A stretch of 41,146 nt of DNA from SKLM01 sp964450435. GTDB taxonomy: Bacteria > Chloroflexota > Anaerolineae > B4-G1. A model generated the notes under the pieces. The model worked only from the letters and a program-made list of their open reading frames with translations, was not told the origin of the DNA and ran no database searches. The stretch covers positions 1 through 41,146 of the forward strand of contig CAYVCX010000021.1 of NCBI GenBank assembly GCA_964450435.1. The letters are read 5' to 3'. The stretch's first letter is position 1. Each line of letters opens with the position of its first letter. Position numbers and translations under genes: made by a program. Of the stretch, positions 7,446-15,735 are shown in pieces.

Positions 7446-8107
7446 TCCAGCTCCCTTACGGCCTCAATTGCCTCTCGCAGATCCTGCTGGACCTCTTCCA
7501 CCGATCGTTCTCCATCTATCTCCACCAGGAGTCCCTGCGCGAAGAAGTAGCCGATGAGAGGCGACGTCTCCTTGTAATACGTGTACAGTCGGTGGCGCAC
7601 CGTCTCCGGGTCATCATCTTCGCGCTGGTACAGTTCGCCGCCGCAAACGTCGCAGACGTCGCTCTGCGCCGGCGGGTCAAAGACCAGATTGTAGACGGCC
7701 CCGCAGTTCCGACAGACGCGCCGGGCGGTCAGCCTTCGGATGACCTCATCGTCGCTCACCTGAATGAGCGGGACGATGCTCACTGCTTCACCCCGGCTCC
7801 GCAGCTCCTCGTCCAACGCTTCCGCCTGGGTAAGCGTCCGCGGAAACCCGTCCAGGATCACGCCCTCCTCGCAATCGGGGCGACTGATCCGCTCAATCAC
7901 CATCCTGACGGTCACGTCGTCGGGAACCAGCCCGCCCTGCTCCATATACGTTTTCGCCATCTGACCGAGCTCGGTGCCCTGGCTCAGGTGATGGCGAAAC
8001 AAGTCGCCGCTTGAGACGTGGGGAGTCCCCAACTCCTCAACCAGCAGTTTCGCCTGCGTCCCTTTGCCCGATCCAGGGGGCCCCAGCAGTACGACGACGA
8101 TTCCCAT
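7442..8107 (-). CDS. adk: Adenylate kinase, zinc-containing LID
   Basis: 221 residues, the long form. It interconverts ATP + AMP and 2 ADP. The Walker A motif is GPPGSGKGTQA (residues 9-19), the NMP-binding stretch is SSGDLFR, and the signature is LDGFPRT (85-91). The LID domain has Cys132, Cys135, Cys152 and Cys155, a four-Cys zinc site as in Gram-positive enzymes. It lies between secY (58 nt upstream) and map (overlapping), so its supply is tied to the translation and secretion machinery. Confidence 0.97.
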   Translation of the reverse strand: MGIVVVLLGPPGSGKGTQAKLLVEELGTPHVSSGDLFRHHLSQGTELGQMAKTYMEQGGLVPDDVTVRMVIERISRPDCEEGVILDGFPRTLTQAEALDEELRSRGEAVSIVPLIQVSDDEVIRRLTARRVCRNCGAVYNLVFDPPAQSDVCDVCGGELYQREDDDPETVRHRLYTYYKETSPLIGYFFAQGLLVEIDGERSVEEVQQDLREAIEAVRELD

Positions 8108-8166
8108 CCCTTTCCCTACCAGTGCACTGTACCGTTGGCTGACGGCCGAAGCGCATCAGAGCCAAC

Positions 8167-9501
8167 CTACTTGATGAACCCCTCGTAGTGGCGCATCAAG
8201 AGCTGTGCCTCGAGCTGGCGCATCGTGTCCAGGACGGTGCCCACCACAATTAACAGGCCCGCCGAGGTGATGAGCAACCTGGTCTGAAAGAACAGATCCA
8301 CGATGTAAGGCAATACAGCCACAGCACCCAAGAAAAGCGCCCCGATCAGCGTAATACGTTTGTAGATAGAGTCGATGTACTCGGCCGTTCTCCGGCCCGG
8401 ACGGATGCCAGGAATGAACCCCCCTTGACGCTTCAACGTACCGGGCAGATCCTGCTGCTGCACCATCACGTCGGTGTAGAAGTAGGTGAAGCCTACCACG
8501 GCCAAGAAGTAGAGCAGGCCGTACCATCCACTCTGGGCGCTGAAAAAGTTCATTACCATAACGGCAGAATTCGCCACCACGGGATTCTCCACCCCGGTGA
8601 AGAACTGCGCGATGACAGCCGGGAACGTCAGAATCGACTGAGCGAAGATCAGCGGAATCATGCCCGCGGTATTGATGCGCAGCGGGATGTGCGTGCTCTG
8701 TCCGCCATACATCTTCATACCTCGCACTCGCTTGCCGTACTGGACCGGAATGCGCCGCTCCCCCTCCTGGACGACAACGATGACGAATATGGTCAGCGCT
8801 GTGATGACGCAGAAGATCCCGATCAACAGGACCCCCATTCCAACTCCGCCGGCCCCCACGGCCTGCGCCTGAGTCCAGGTTGTGATCAAGTTCTCGGGGA
8901 CGCGAGCCACAATGCCGCTGAAGATGATCAGCGACAACCCGTTGCCGATACCCTGTTCCGAAATCAACTCACCGAGCCAGATAGCGAACATCGTGCCAGC
9001 GGTCATAGCCACCAGGATGGCGACGGTGGACACAATCTGCTCTGGCGATGCGAATCCGAAACGGGGCAGCACCTGCGCGGGGCTGCTGGCATTCACCAAC
9101 CGGATCTGGCCCAGGGCCTGCAACAGTCCCAGCGGGACGGTCATGTAATACGTCCATTGATTCATCTTCTCCTGGCCAGCCTCTCCCTCCTTGGCCAGGC
9201 GCTCCAGACTGGGAATGATGGGCACCAAGAGCTGTATGATGATCGACGCTGTGACATACGGGTAGACGCCGTTCGCCATAACCGAGAAGCGAGCCACGGC
9301 CCCGCCCGACAGCATGTCCAGCAGATTGAAGAGCCGACTGGCACCGCCGGTCCCGGCCAACAGCTGCTGAAGTGCTGCCCGATCCACCCCTGGAACCGGC
9401 ACGTGAGCCGCCAGCCGGTAGATGACGAGAATCAACAGCGTAATGAGCAACTTACGCCGTAGATCGGGCAGAGTCATGGCATTCTTCAAAGCCTTGATCA
9501 T
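8167..9501 (-). CDS. secY: Protein translocase subunit SecY
   Basis: 444 residues with ten predicted membrane segments. It is the central channel of the Sec translocon in the inner membrane. Landmarks are YRLAAHVPVPGVD in TM1, the plug region after it, PYVTASIIIQLL, SEQGIGNGLSLIIFSGIVARVP, the cytosolic loop GERRIPVQYGKR, and GFIPGIRPGRRT. The frame runs 60 codons further upstream into rplO, but the ATG at 9501 has GAGG nearby and matches family starts. It follows rplO after 43 nt. Confidence 0.96.
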   Translation of the reverse strand: MIKALKNAMTLPDLRRKLLITLLILVIYRLAAHVPVPGVDRAALQQLLAGTGGASRLFNLLDMLSGGAVARFSVMANGVYPYVTASIIIQLLVPIIPSLERLAKEGEAGQEKMNQWTYYMTVPLGLLQALGQIRLVNASSPAQVLPRFGFASPEQIVSTVAILVAMTAGTMFAIWLGELISEQGIGNGLSLIIFSGIVARVPENLITTWTQAQAVGAGGVGMGVLLIGIFCVITALTIFVIVVVQEGERRIPVQYGKRVRGMKMYGGQSTHIPLRINTAGMIPLIFAQSILTFPAVIAQFFTGVENPVVANSAVMVMNFFSAQSGWYGLLYFLAVVGFTYFYTDVMVQQQDLPGTLKRQGGFIPGIRPGRRTAEYIDSIYKRITLIGALFLGAVAVLPYIVDLFFQTRLLITSAGLLIVVGTVLDTMRQLEAQLLMRHYEGFIK

Positions 9502-9544
9502 CGTCTCAACCTCTATCTCGTTCGCTATGCTCGCCCGCGGAAGA

Positions 9545-10030
9545 CTACCGCGTGCGGTAACCGCCTCGTTGCCAGGGGAGCTCCACGGCAGTGCCCCCGG
9601 CGTCCTCAATCTTGGCCCGGGCGCTCTTCGAAAACCGATGCGCCTGGACAGTGAGGGCGTAGTCGATCTCTCCTCGCCCAAGAATAACGATCAGTTCGTC
9701 CGCGCCATCAATTACGCCGGTCTCGGCCAGGGTCTCGGGCGTTACCACCTCGCCCTCCGCGAATCCCGCCAAAGCGATACGTTTGATATTCACCGGCGTG
9801 AACTCCACCCTCCAAGGATCAGAGAATCCCGTTCCACGCGGCTCGGGAGTCCTCTGCCAGAGAGGCGTCTGACCACCCTCAAAGCCGGGCCGGACACCAC
9901 CGCCACTGCGGGCATTCTGTCCCTTCATACCGCGGCCCGAGGTCTTCCCGTAACCTGATGCTCTTCCACGGCCGAGACGCTTACGACGTCTCTTCTCTCC
10001 TTCTGCCGGCTTCAACTCGTGCAACTTCAT
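9545..10030 (-). CDS. rplO: 50S ribosomal protein L15
   Basis: 161 residues. It has the N-terminal MKLHELKPAEG, the Gly/Arg-rich extended tail (KRLGRGRASGYGKTSGRGMKG) that threads into 23S rRNA, and a globular C-terminal half ending in the ALTVQAHRFSKSARAKIE region. The ATG at 10030 has GGAGG just upstream. A start five codons earlier is open but not supported. It lies 15 nt after rpmD and immediately before secY. Confidence 0.96.
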   Translation of the reverse strand: MKLHELKPAEGEKRRRKRLGRGRASGYGKTSGRGMKGQNARSGGGVRPGFEGGQTPLWQRTPEPRGTGFSDPWRVEFTPVNIKRIALAGFAEGEVVTPETLAETGVIDGADELIVILGRGEIDYALTVQAHRFSKSARAKIEDAGGTAVELPWQRGGYRTR

Positions 10031-10045
10031 GACCGCCTCCAACAA

Positions 10046-10243
10046 CTACTCTTCGCCGTCAAGTTCCTCAACCGTCACAAGATGGCTCACCTTATTGACC
10101 ATGCCGCGGATGGTAGGCGTATCACCAACCTCGACGGTCTGGTGCATTCTCCGCAGCCCAAGAGCGCGCACCGTCCGCTTCTGCTCGCGGCGGTAGCCGA
10201 CCGGGCTCTTGGTCAGTGTAACACGAAGTCTTCCAGTCATCAT
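10046..10243 (-). CDS. rpmD: 50S ribosomal protein L30
   Basis: About 65 residues, the short bacterial form: RLRVTLTKSPVGYRREQKRT, then ALGLRRMHQTVEVGDTPTIRGMVNKV. Two ATG codons in tandem (10243 and 10240) overlap the rpsE stop; GGAG fits either, and I report the first. The C-terminus carries a few extra acidic residues (EELDGEE). L30 is absent from some bacteria, so its retention here is a mild lineage marker. Confidence 0.95.
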   Translation of the reverse strand: MMTGRLRVTLTKSPVGYRREQKRTVRALGLRRMHQTVEVGDTPTIRGMVNKVSHLVTVEELDGEE

Positions 10244-10740
10244 CCACGACTCCAGAACGGTGTTACCTGCTCTTCAGGCACGCCACGTTCGCGTGCCACG
10301 TCCTGCACAGTGCGGAGCTTCGCAAGACCGTCCATTGCCGCCCGAACGACGCTTAACGCATTGGGGCTGCCCAATGACTTAGTTAACACATCGTCTATCC
10401 CAGCCGCCTTCAACACAGCGCGCACGTTGCCAGATGCAATCACGCCGGTGCCGGGAGCAGCAGGCTTCAGCAAGACCCTGGCCCCGCCGCAGATTCCCGT
10501 CACCTCGTGGGGAATTGTGGAACCCAATCGAGGCACAGTCACCATCGCGTCCCTGGCTCGGTCCATCGCCTTGTGGATTGCGTCCGGCACCCCGCGTGCC
10601 TTACCAATCCCCATACCCACGTGTCCGTGATTGTCGCCCACTACAGCTACGACCCGGAAAGAAAAGCGTCGGCCACCCTTGACAACGTTTGCAACCCGCG
10701 TGATATCTACGACATGTTCGTCCAGTTCTTCTCTCGCCAT
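10240..10740 (-). CDS. rpsE: 30S ribosomal protein S5
   Basis: 166 residues. The N-terminal double-stranded-RNA-binding-like domain has VVKGGRRFSFRVVAVVGDNHGHVGMGIGKARGVPDAI. The C-terminal domain has GGARVLLKPAAPGTGVIASGNVRAVLKAAGI and the GSPNALSVVRAAMDGL region. S5 lies at the mRNA entry channel and influences decoding accuracy. The end (EEQVTPFWSRG) is slightly unusual but within family variation. It overlaps rpmD by 4 nt. Confidence 0.97.
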   Translation of the reverse strand: MAREELDEHVVDITRVANVVKGGRRFSFRVVAVVGDNHGHVGMGIGKARGVPDAIHKAMDRARDAMVTVPRLGSTIPHEVTGICGGARVLLKPAAPGTGVIASGNVRAVLKAAGIDDVLTKSLGSPNALSVVRAAMDGLAKLRTVQDVARERGVPEEQVTPFWSRG

Positions 10741-10758
10741 TCTGCCTCCGTAATAACC

Positions 10759-11124
10759 CTAGAACTCAAGACCTCTCTCGCGCGCTGCCTCCGCCAGAGC
10801 CTTCACGCGGCCGTGATACTTGTAGCCTCCGCGATCAAAGACCACTCTCTTGATTCCTTTATCAAGCGCTCGCTCTGCTACAGCATCACCGACGACCCGG
10901 GCCTGCTCTGTCTTCGACAACCCATTGGCTTGCGGCCTGATCTCCGAATCGATCGTCGAAGCGGAGACCAGCGTCTCGCCCTCCCAATCATTGATGACTT
11001 GCGCATAGATGTGCTGCGAGCTGCGGAAAACGTTGAGACGCGGCCGCTCCTGCGTGCCAAAGACCTTTCCCCGTATGCGCCGGTGTCGTCGACGACGAGC
11101 TGCGTTACGATCAACTTCTGGCAT
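10759..11124 (-). CDS. rplR: 50S ribosomal protein L18
   Basis: 121 residues. It has a basic N-terminal tail (RNAARRRRHRRIRGKVFGT) and the conserved RPRLNVFRSSQHIYAQVIND and VVFDRGGYKYHGRVKALAEAARE. L18 binds 5S rRNA together with L5 and carries it into the central protuberance. It lies 18 nt before rpsE. A 111-nt gap with a hairpin separates it from rplF, an unusually wide space for this operon. Confidence 0.97.
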   Translation of the reverse strand: MPEVDRNAARRRRHRRIRGKVFGTQERPRLNVFRSSQHIYAQVINDWEGETLVSASTIDSEIRPQANGLSKTEQARVVGDAVAERALDKGIKRVVFDRGGYKYHGRVKALAEAARERGLEF

Positions 11125-11169
11125 ATCTCACCTTCAGACTGTCAACTAAGAAATGACAACGGACTGACG

Positions 11170-11207
11170 CCCTATCCCAGGCGACGCATCCAGCCCGTCG
11201 GATAGGG
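11170..11207 (-). promoter_or_regulatory. Hairpin between rplF and rplR
   Basis: CCCTATCC (11170-11177) and GGATAGGG (11200-11207) form a perfect 8-bp stem around a 22-nt interior that can add a GACG/CGTC helix on one side. No T run follows, so termination is unlikely. It occupies the only wide gap inside the spc part of the cluster. RNA processing or L18 control is possible but not shown. Confidence 0.45.
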
Positions 11208-11235
11208 GAGCCACTGCATTCTCAGACCCAGCAAC

Positions 11236-11796
11236 CTAATACGTGCCGGCACCGATCTTGCCAGCCTTACCCGCCTTGCGAGGAACGTGCTCGCCCAAGT
11301 AGCGAACACCCTTCCCCTGGTAAGGTTCTGGCGGACGCCAGGCCCGTATCTCCGCCGCCACCTGCCCGACCACCTCTTTGCTGGGCCCGCTCACCGTAAT
11401 GATCTTCTTACGCGGTTGAACATCGAACTCGATGCTCGGCGGCGGGCTAACCCGCACGGGATGCGAGAAGCCCAACTGCAGATCCAGCGATCCATCGTTC
11501 AGGAGCTCTACTCGAAAGCCGACCCCCCGAATCTCCAGCTTCTTCTCGTAACCCTTCGTGACACCGACCACCATGTTGTTCAACAGAGCCCGCGTCAGGC
11601 CGTGCAACTCTCGATGCCGCCGTTGATCTGTCGGACGGCGCACCGAAAGCGTCGCATCCTCTTGCACGATCTCCATATCAGGGTGGAACTCGCGGGTAAG
11701 CTCTCCTTTGGGCCCCGCAACAGTCACCCTGCTTCTGTCGATTTCCACCGTGACTCCCTCAGGCAGGGAGACAGGCATTTTACCCACTCGTGACAT
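11236..11796 (-). CDS. rplF: 50S ribosomal protein L6
   Basis: 186 residues in two similar domains. The family opening MSRVGKMPVSLPEGV is present, as are HGLTRALLNNMVVGVTKGYEKKLEIRGVGFRVE in the linker region and the C-terminal motif RAWRPPEPYQGKGVRYLGEHV (usually R.PEPYKGKGI.Y). L6 lies near the sarcin-ricin loop and the factor-binding site. It lies 21 nt after rpsH. Confidence 0.97.
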   Translation of the reverse strand: MSRVGKMPVSLPEGVTVEIDRSRVTVAGPKGELTREFHPDMEIVQEDATLSVRRPTDQRRHRELHGLTRALLNNMVVGVTKGYEKKLEIRGVGFRVELLNDGSLDLQLGFSHPVRVSPPPSIEFDVQPRKKIITVSGPSKEVVGQVAAEIRAWRPPEPYQGKGVRYLGEHVPRKAGKAGKIGAGTY

Positions 11797-11817
11797 CGCG
11801 TGTTCTCCTCCAACCAG

Positions 11818-12225
11818 CTACCAAACGTAACACAACACCTCACCACCAATACCGAGGCGGCGGGCTTTCTGACCGGTCATTACGCCCTTGGATGTCGTCA
11901 CGATGGCGATGCCCATACCGCTCTTCACCCACGGCATGTCGGACGCGCCTCGATAGATCCGCTGACCAGGGCTGCTCACGCGCTTCATCTCCCTGATAAC
12001 GGGGTGGCGTTCCTTCCTCTCGCCGACATATTTCATGTCGATCACCAGATTCGCCTGAGGACGATCATCTCTCATGTGATAATCCTCAATGAAACCCTCC
12101 TCCTTAAGAATACCGGCGATCGCAACTCGCATCTTCGACGAAGGCATGGTCACTTCCGAGTAACCCGCCGACAAGGCGTTGCGAATTCGTGCTAACATAT
12201 CAGATACTGGATCAGAAATCGTCAT
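11818..12225 (-). CDS. rpsH: 30S ribosomal protein S8
   Basis: 135 residues. The N-terminus MTISDPVSDMLARIRNA and the C-terminal GMGIAIVTTSKGVMTGQKARRLGIGGEVLCYVW are diagnostic. S8 binds helix 21 of 16S rRNA and in E. coli represses the spc operon by binding mRNA near rplE. Whether that applies here cannot be read from the sequence. It lies 46 nt after rpsN. Confidence 0.97.
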   Translation of the reverse strand: MTISDPVSDMLARIRNALSAGYSEVTMPSSKMRVAIAGILKEEGFIEDYHMRDDRPQANLVIDMKYVGERKERHPVIREMKRVSSPGQRIYRGASDMPWVKSGMGIAIVTTSKGVMTGQKARRLGIGGEVLCYVW

Positions 12226-12271
12226 TGGATAGGATCTCCCCCGCGGTCCGCTTTCAGGACGCCGCCCCTGG

Positions 12272-12454
12272 CTACCAACTCGCTTTCCTCACCCCAGGAA
12301 TCTCGCCCTCAAGGGCCAGTTCCCGGAAGCAGATTCGGCACAATTGGAAGCGGCGCATATATCCCCGCGGCCGACCACAACGCTTGCAGCGGTTCACCTC
12401 TTGGACCTCGTGCTTTCGATGCTTCTCACGCTCAATCAAGGCTTTTCTCGCCAT
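12272..12454 (-). CDS. rpsN: 30S ribosomal protein S14, zinc-binding (type Z)
   Basis: 60 residues, the short zinc form. The four ligands are Cys23, Cys26, Cys39 and Cys42 in two CX2C pairs, and the C-terminus ends GVRKASW as in the family. The ATG at 12454 has AGGAGG upstream; a GTG two codons earlier is open but less well placed. S4, S14 and L36 are all zinc-type here, which suggests the ribosome was adapted to zinc-sufficient conditions. Confidence 0.96.
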   Translation of the reverse strand: MARKALIEREKHRKHEVQEVNRCKRCGRPRGYMRRFQLCRICFRELALEGEIPGVRKASW

Positions 12455-12477
12455 ATTCACTCCTCCTTGCCTAGGTA

Positions 12478-13023
12478 CTACTGACTCGAGCGGCGAAACG
12501 GCATGCCCAACAACTCCAACAGCCGTCGCCCTTCCTCATCCGTCTCCGCCGTGGTGACCAGGGTTACCTCCATGCCTCGTATCTGGTCCACCGAGTCATA
12601 GTCAATCTCGGGGAAGACGAGTTGCTCCGTCAGCCCTACTGTGTAGTTGCCGCGTCCATCCAGTTTGTCCTTCACGCCGCGGAAGTCACGCTGACGGGGC
12701 AACGCCACGTTGCACAACCGATCCAACAAAGCCCACATGCGATCCCCGCGCAACGTAACCTTGACACCAATCGGATCCCCCTCGCGGATCTTGAACACCG
12801 AGATCGACCTCTTGGCTCGCGTCACCACGGGGCGCTGTCCTACAATCGTCGTGATGTCCTGCACCGCGTGATCCAGCGCCTTCGGGTTGTCCGGGCCTTC
12901 CCCTACGCCCACATTGACGACAATCTTCCGCAAGCGGGGAGCCTCCATGACGTTGCTATACCCGAACTCCTCCACCATCGTCGGCCGAATCTCCTCGCGA
13001 TACCGCTTCTTCAAACGCTGCAT
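12478..13023 (-). CDS. rplE: 50S ribosomal protein L5
   Basis: 181 residues. It contains EFGYSNVMEAPRLRKIVVNVGVGE, the central RPVVTRAKRSISVFKIREGDPIGVKVTLRG and the C-terminal VFPEIDYDSVDQIRGMEVTLVTTA followed by DEEGRRLLELLGMPF. L5 binds 5S rRNA and touches P-site tRNA through the intersubunit bridge at the top of the 50S. It lies 12 nt after rplX and 23 nt before rpsN. Confidence 0.97.
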   Translation of the reverse strand: MQRLKKRYREEIRPTMVEEFGYSNVMEAPRLRKIVVNVGVGEGPDNPKALDHAVQDITTIVGQRPVVTRAKRSISVFKIREGDPIGVKVTLRGDRMWALLDRLCNVALPRQRDFRGVKDKLDGRGNYTVGLTEQLVFPEIDYDSVDQIRGMEVTLVTTAETDEEGRRLLELLGMPFRRSSQ

Positions 13024-13035
13024 CTATGTACCTCT

Positions 13036-13359
13036 CTAGCTTGGAATCGCCTCGCCGCACTTCTTGCAGACGCGCACCTTACGCCCGTCCCTGGTCTCAA
13101 ATCCGACACGCGTGCGTTCATTGCATTCGGGGCAGACAAGCATGACGTTAGAACTATGAATTGGCGCCTCAAATTCGATGATTCCAGGTTGGACATCGCG
13201 TCGCCCGGCTCGCATAGGGCGCTGATGCTTCTTGACAAGATTCACTCCAGAGACGACTACCCTTTTCTCAGCAGGTATAACCCGCTTAACCTCGCCTCGA
13301 AGTCCACGAGCGTTTCCAGAGATGACTTCCACTGTATCACCTGACTTAATCCGGTTCAC
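13036..13359 (-). CDS. rplX: 50S ribosomal protein L24
   Basis: 107 residues. The KOW motif is at the start (IKSGDTVEVISGNARGLRGEVKRV), with VSGVNLVKKHQRPM after it. The C-terminal part holds two CX2C pairs (CPEC and CKKC) that probably bind zinc. L24 starts 50S assembly at the 5' end of 23S rRNA and lies near the exit tunnel. Translation starts at GTG 13359 with GAGGTGG upstream. Confidence 0.96.
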   Translation of the reverse strand: MNRIKSGDTVEVISGNARGLRGEVKRVIPAEKRVVVSGVNLVKKHQRPMRAGRRDVQPGIIEFEAPIHSSNVMLVCPECNERTRVGFETRDGRKVRVCKKCGEAIPS

Positions 13360-13383
13360 CGTACCACCTCTCCACCGTCGTAC

Positions 13384-13755
13384 CTACACCACTTCAGGGG
13401 CCAGCGACACGATCTTCATATACCCTCGCTCCCGCAACTCACGGGCGACCGGCCCAAAGATGCGGGTACCCAACGGGTTGAAGCTGGTTCCCTCCAAAAT
13501 GACCGCTGCATTATCATCGAAGCGGATGCTCGATCCGTCGGGGCGACGGTGTTCCTTCGACGTGCGTACGATCACCGCGCGCACGATCTCTCCTTTTTCC
13601 ACTTGAGACCGCGCAGCCGCCTTTCTCACACTACCGACGACGATGTCACCCACCCCACCGTATCTTCGCGCGGACCCGCCCGTCACACGGATGACGTTGA
13701 GATCTCGGGCGCCAGTGTTATCGGCGATCCGGATCCTGCTCTCTTGCTGAATCAT
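13384..13755 (-). CDS. rplN: 50S ribosomal protein L14
   Basis: 123 residues, the typical length. It starts MIQQESRIRIADNTGARDLNVIRV and ends GTRIFGPVARELRERGYMKIVSLAPEVV. L14 packs against L19 at the subunit interface and binds the silencing factor RsfS in many bacteria. The frame extends 17 codons into rpsQ, but the ATG at 13755 overlaps the rpsQ stop as ATGA, a normal coupling junction. Confidence 0.97.
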   Translation of the reverse strand: MIQQESRIRIADNTGARDLNVIRVTGGSARRYGGVGDIVVGSVRKAAARSQVEKGEIVRAVIVRTSKEHRRPDGSSIRFDDNAAVILEGTSFNPLGTRIFGPVARELRERGYMKIVSLAPEVV

Positions 13756-14021
13756 CGCCCAACCTCCGACAGCTCGGATCGCTCCAGTATCTCGTCGATG
13801 CGCCACCGTTTCTCGCGGCTCAGGGGGCGGGATTCCACGATGCGAACAGTATCACCGTTGCGGCAGGCATTCTCTTCATCGTGGACCTTGTACTTCTTTC
13901 GCAAGCGCATGACCTTCTCATATAATGGGTGACGCGCCCGACGCTCAACCTCCACCACAGCGGTCTTGTCCATCTTTGCGCTCAAGACAGTCCCAACTAA
14001 CTCTTTCCGTTGCCCTTTCAC
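13752..14021 (-). CDS. rpsQ: 30S ribosomal protein S17
   Basis: 89 residues. KELVGTVLSAKMDKTAVVEVERRARHPLYEKVMRLRKKYKVHDEEN is the OB-fold core, followed by GDTVRIVESRPLSREKRWRI. S17 is an early-binding protein of the 30S body. The start is GTG 14021, overlapping the rpmC stop by 4 nt. The C-terminus (ILERSELSEVGR) is short. Confidence 0.96.
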   Translation of the reverse strand: MKGQRKELVGTVLSAKMDKTAVVEVERRARHPLYEKVMRLRKKYKVHDEENACRNGDTVRIVESRPLSREKRWRIDEILERSELSEVGR

Positions 14022-14236
14022 CGTATCTCCTCCGTCATTTCGGCGATCAACTCTCGCTCGCGAAGAATGGTCTTCATTCGGGCAATATCGCGCTTCGCCC
14101 GCCTTAGCTGGTTCGAATCCTCCAACCGTCCCAGATCCAACTGGCGACGCAGGGTGAAGAGCTCCCGCTGAGCCTCGTCAATCCGCTGCTGGATCTCCTC
14201 AGTCGTCCATTCCCGAATCTCTCGTGCCTCTACCAT
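14018..14236 (-). CDS. rpmC: 50S ribosomal protein L29
   Basis: 72 residues forming two long helices: EIREWTTEEIQQRIDEAQRELFTLRRQLDLGRLEDSNQLRRAKRDIARMKTILRERE. L29 sits at the tunnel exit and helps dock the signal recognition particle and trigger factor. It follows rplP with only 3 nt between them and overlaps rpsQ, so the run from rplP to rplN is tightly coupled. Confidence 0.96.
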   Translation of the reverse strand: MVEAREIREWTTEEIQQRIDEAQRELFTLRRQLDLGRLEDSNQLRRAKRDIARMKTILRERELIAEMTEEIR

Positions 14237-14239
14237 CCT

Positions 14240-14665
14240 CTATTCTCCACCAAAAACGTCTTCGCGCTTCACAAACTGACAGTCAATCGGCAGCTTATGG
14301 GAAGCCAGACGGAACGCCTCGCGTGCCATCTCCTCGGATACGCCGCTGAGCTCGAACATAATGCGACCAGGCTTGACCACGGCTACCCAATGATCCACCT
14401 CGCCCTTACCCTTGCCCATACGCGTCTCGGCCGGCTTCGCGGTGACTGGCTTGTCCGGAAAAATGCGAATCCAGTACTTCCCACGGCGTCGGACGTGTCG
14501 GACAATCGAGGTACGTGCCGCCTCGATCTGTCGTGAGGTGATCCAGTGCGGCTCCAGGGCCTGCAGGCCGAACTCCCCAAACGCGAGTTCAGCTCCTCGT
14601 GTTGCTTTGCCCCTCATACGCCCACGAAACTGTTTGCGATACTTAACACGCTTTGGCATCAACAT
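14240..14665 (-). CDS. rplP: 50S ribosomal protein L16
   Basis: 141 residues. It opens MLMPKRVKYRKQFRGRMRGKATRG, has the central ALEPHWITSRQIEAARTSIVRHVRR and GKYWIRIFPDKPVTAKPAETRMGKGKG, and ends with the family's SHKLPIDCQFVKRE. L16 contacts the elbow of A-site tRNA and is needed for peptidyl-transferase centre formation. A second ATG two codons in (14659) is also possible; the MLMPKR start is the one common in the family. Confidence 0.97.
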   Translation of the reverse strand: MLMPKRVKYRKQFRGRMRGKATRGAELAFGEFGLQALEPHWITSRQIEAARTSIVRHVRRRGKYWIRIFPDKPVTAKPAETRMGKGKGEVDHWVAVVKPGRIMFELSGVSEEMAREAFRLASHKLPIDCQFVKREDVFGGE

Positions 14666-14694
14666 CGTGTCTACTCCCCATCGATCCCTTGCCG

Positions 14695-15360
14695 CTAGAC
14701 GACGAAGGGCTGTTCCTCTGCCTCTTCCTCGGAAAGAATCTCACCCTTATAAATCCACACTTTTACGCCGATATGCCCGTACGTGGTGCGAGCCTCATCC
14801 CTGGCGAAGTCAATATTGGCACGCAGGGTCTGCAGGGGCACCTGCCCTTCGTGCCGCCATTCACGGCGAGACATCTGAGATCCGGAGAGCCGACCCTTAC
14901 ACTCGACCTTGATACCTTCCGCGCCTCCCTCCATGGCCGAGCTGACTGCCCGCTGCATCGCACGGCCGTGGTAAATTCGCCTCTCAAGCTGAGAAGCAAT
15001 ATTGTTAGCCACCAGCCTGGCATCCAACTCGGGCTGCTCTATCTCCTGCACATCGATATTCGTGCGCTTTTGGGTCAAATCCTCCAGCTCGCTTCGCAAC
15101 TGTTTGACGTTGGACCCACGACGCCCGATGACAATGCCAGGCTTAGCCGTCCATACGGTTATGGACACCTGGTTAGGAAAACGCTCGATCTCGATCCGAG
15201 AGACCCCAGCTCTTCTCGTGGCGGTCTCCTCGATATGATCGCGGATTTCCAGGTCCTCATGCAGAAGGTCAGCATAGTCATCACCCTCTGCATACCAGCG
15301 CGACTTCCAATCTCGGATGACTCCGATCCTGAAACCATAAGGATGAACCTTGTGCCCCAA
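14695..15360 (-). CDS. rpsC: 30S ribosomal protein S3
   Basis: 221 residues. It starts GHKVHPYGFRIGVIRDWKSRWYAE, has a KH type II domain with the GRRG loop (in GIVIGRRGSNVKQLRSEL), and a C-terminal domain with YHGRAMQRAVSSAMEGGAEGIKV and THYGHIGVKVWIYKGE-like residues. S3 lines the mRNA entry channel and acts as an mRNA helicase with S4. The start codon is TTG at 15360, supported by GGAGGAGGG upstream. Confidence 0.96.
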   Translation of the reverse strand: MGHKVHPYGFRIGVIRDWKSRWYAEGDDYADLLHEDLEIRDHIEETATRRAGVSRIEIERFPNQVSITVWTAKPGIVIGRRGSNVKQLRSELEDLTQKRTNIDVQEIEQPELDARLVANNIASQLERRIYHGRAMQRAVSSAMEGGAEGIKVECKGRLSGSQMSRREWRHEGQVPLQTLRANIDFARDEARTTYGHIGVKVWIYKGEILSEEEAEEQPFVV

Positions 15361-15371
15361 ATCCCTCCTCC

Positions 15372-15728
15372 TTACTCTTTCTCTTCGAGCACCACTGTGA
15401 TATGCGCAGAACGTTTGCGGATCATCTTGACGCGGCCGCGCGCCCCATACCGGCGCCGGCGTCCCTTCCCCGGGTTGACACCCGGCCCATCGTCAGCCAC
15501 AATCTTTGCCACGTACAACTCTTCCCGCGGAATACCGAAGTTCTCTTCCGCGTTCGCGATGGCGGAGTTAATCACCTTCGTCACAGGACGTGCTGCGGCG
15601 TGGGGCAGAAAGTGGAGCACACTTAACGCCTCGTCGACATCCAGACCCCGAACTTCGTCAATCACTCGGCGGACCTTGCGGGGTGACATATTGATATGCT
15701 TGGCACGAGCAATCACTTCCGTACCCAT
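15372..15728 (-). CDS. rplV: 50S ribosomal protein L22
   Basis: 118 residues. IARAKHINMSPRKVRRVIDEVRGLDVDEAL and the NFGIPREELYVAKIVADDGPGVNPGKGRRRRYGARGRVKMIRKRSAHITVVL region match L22. Its beta-hairpin lines the nascent-chain tunnel next to L4, at the macrolide site; the hairpin tip region (residues 80-95) shows no deletion. It lies 7 nt after rpsS. Confidence 0.97.
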   Translation of the reverse strand: MGTEVIARAKHINMSPRKVRRVIDEVRGLDVDEALSVLHFLPHAAARPVTKVINSAIANAEENFGIPREELYVAKIVADDGPGVNPGKGRRRRYGARGRVKMIRKRSAHITVVLEEKE

Positions 15729-15735
15729 CTCTGCT

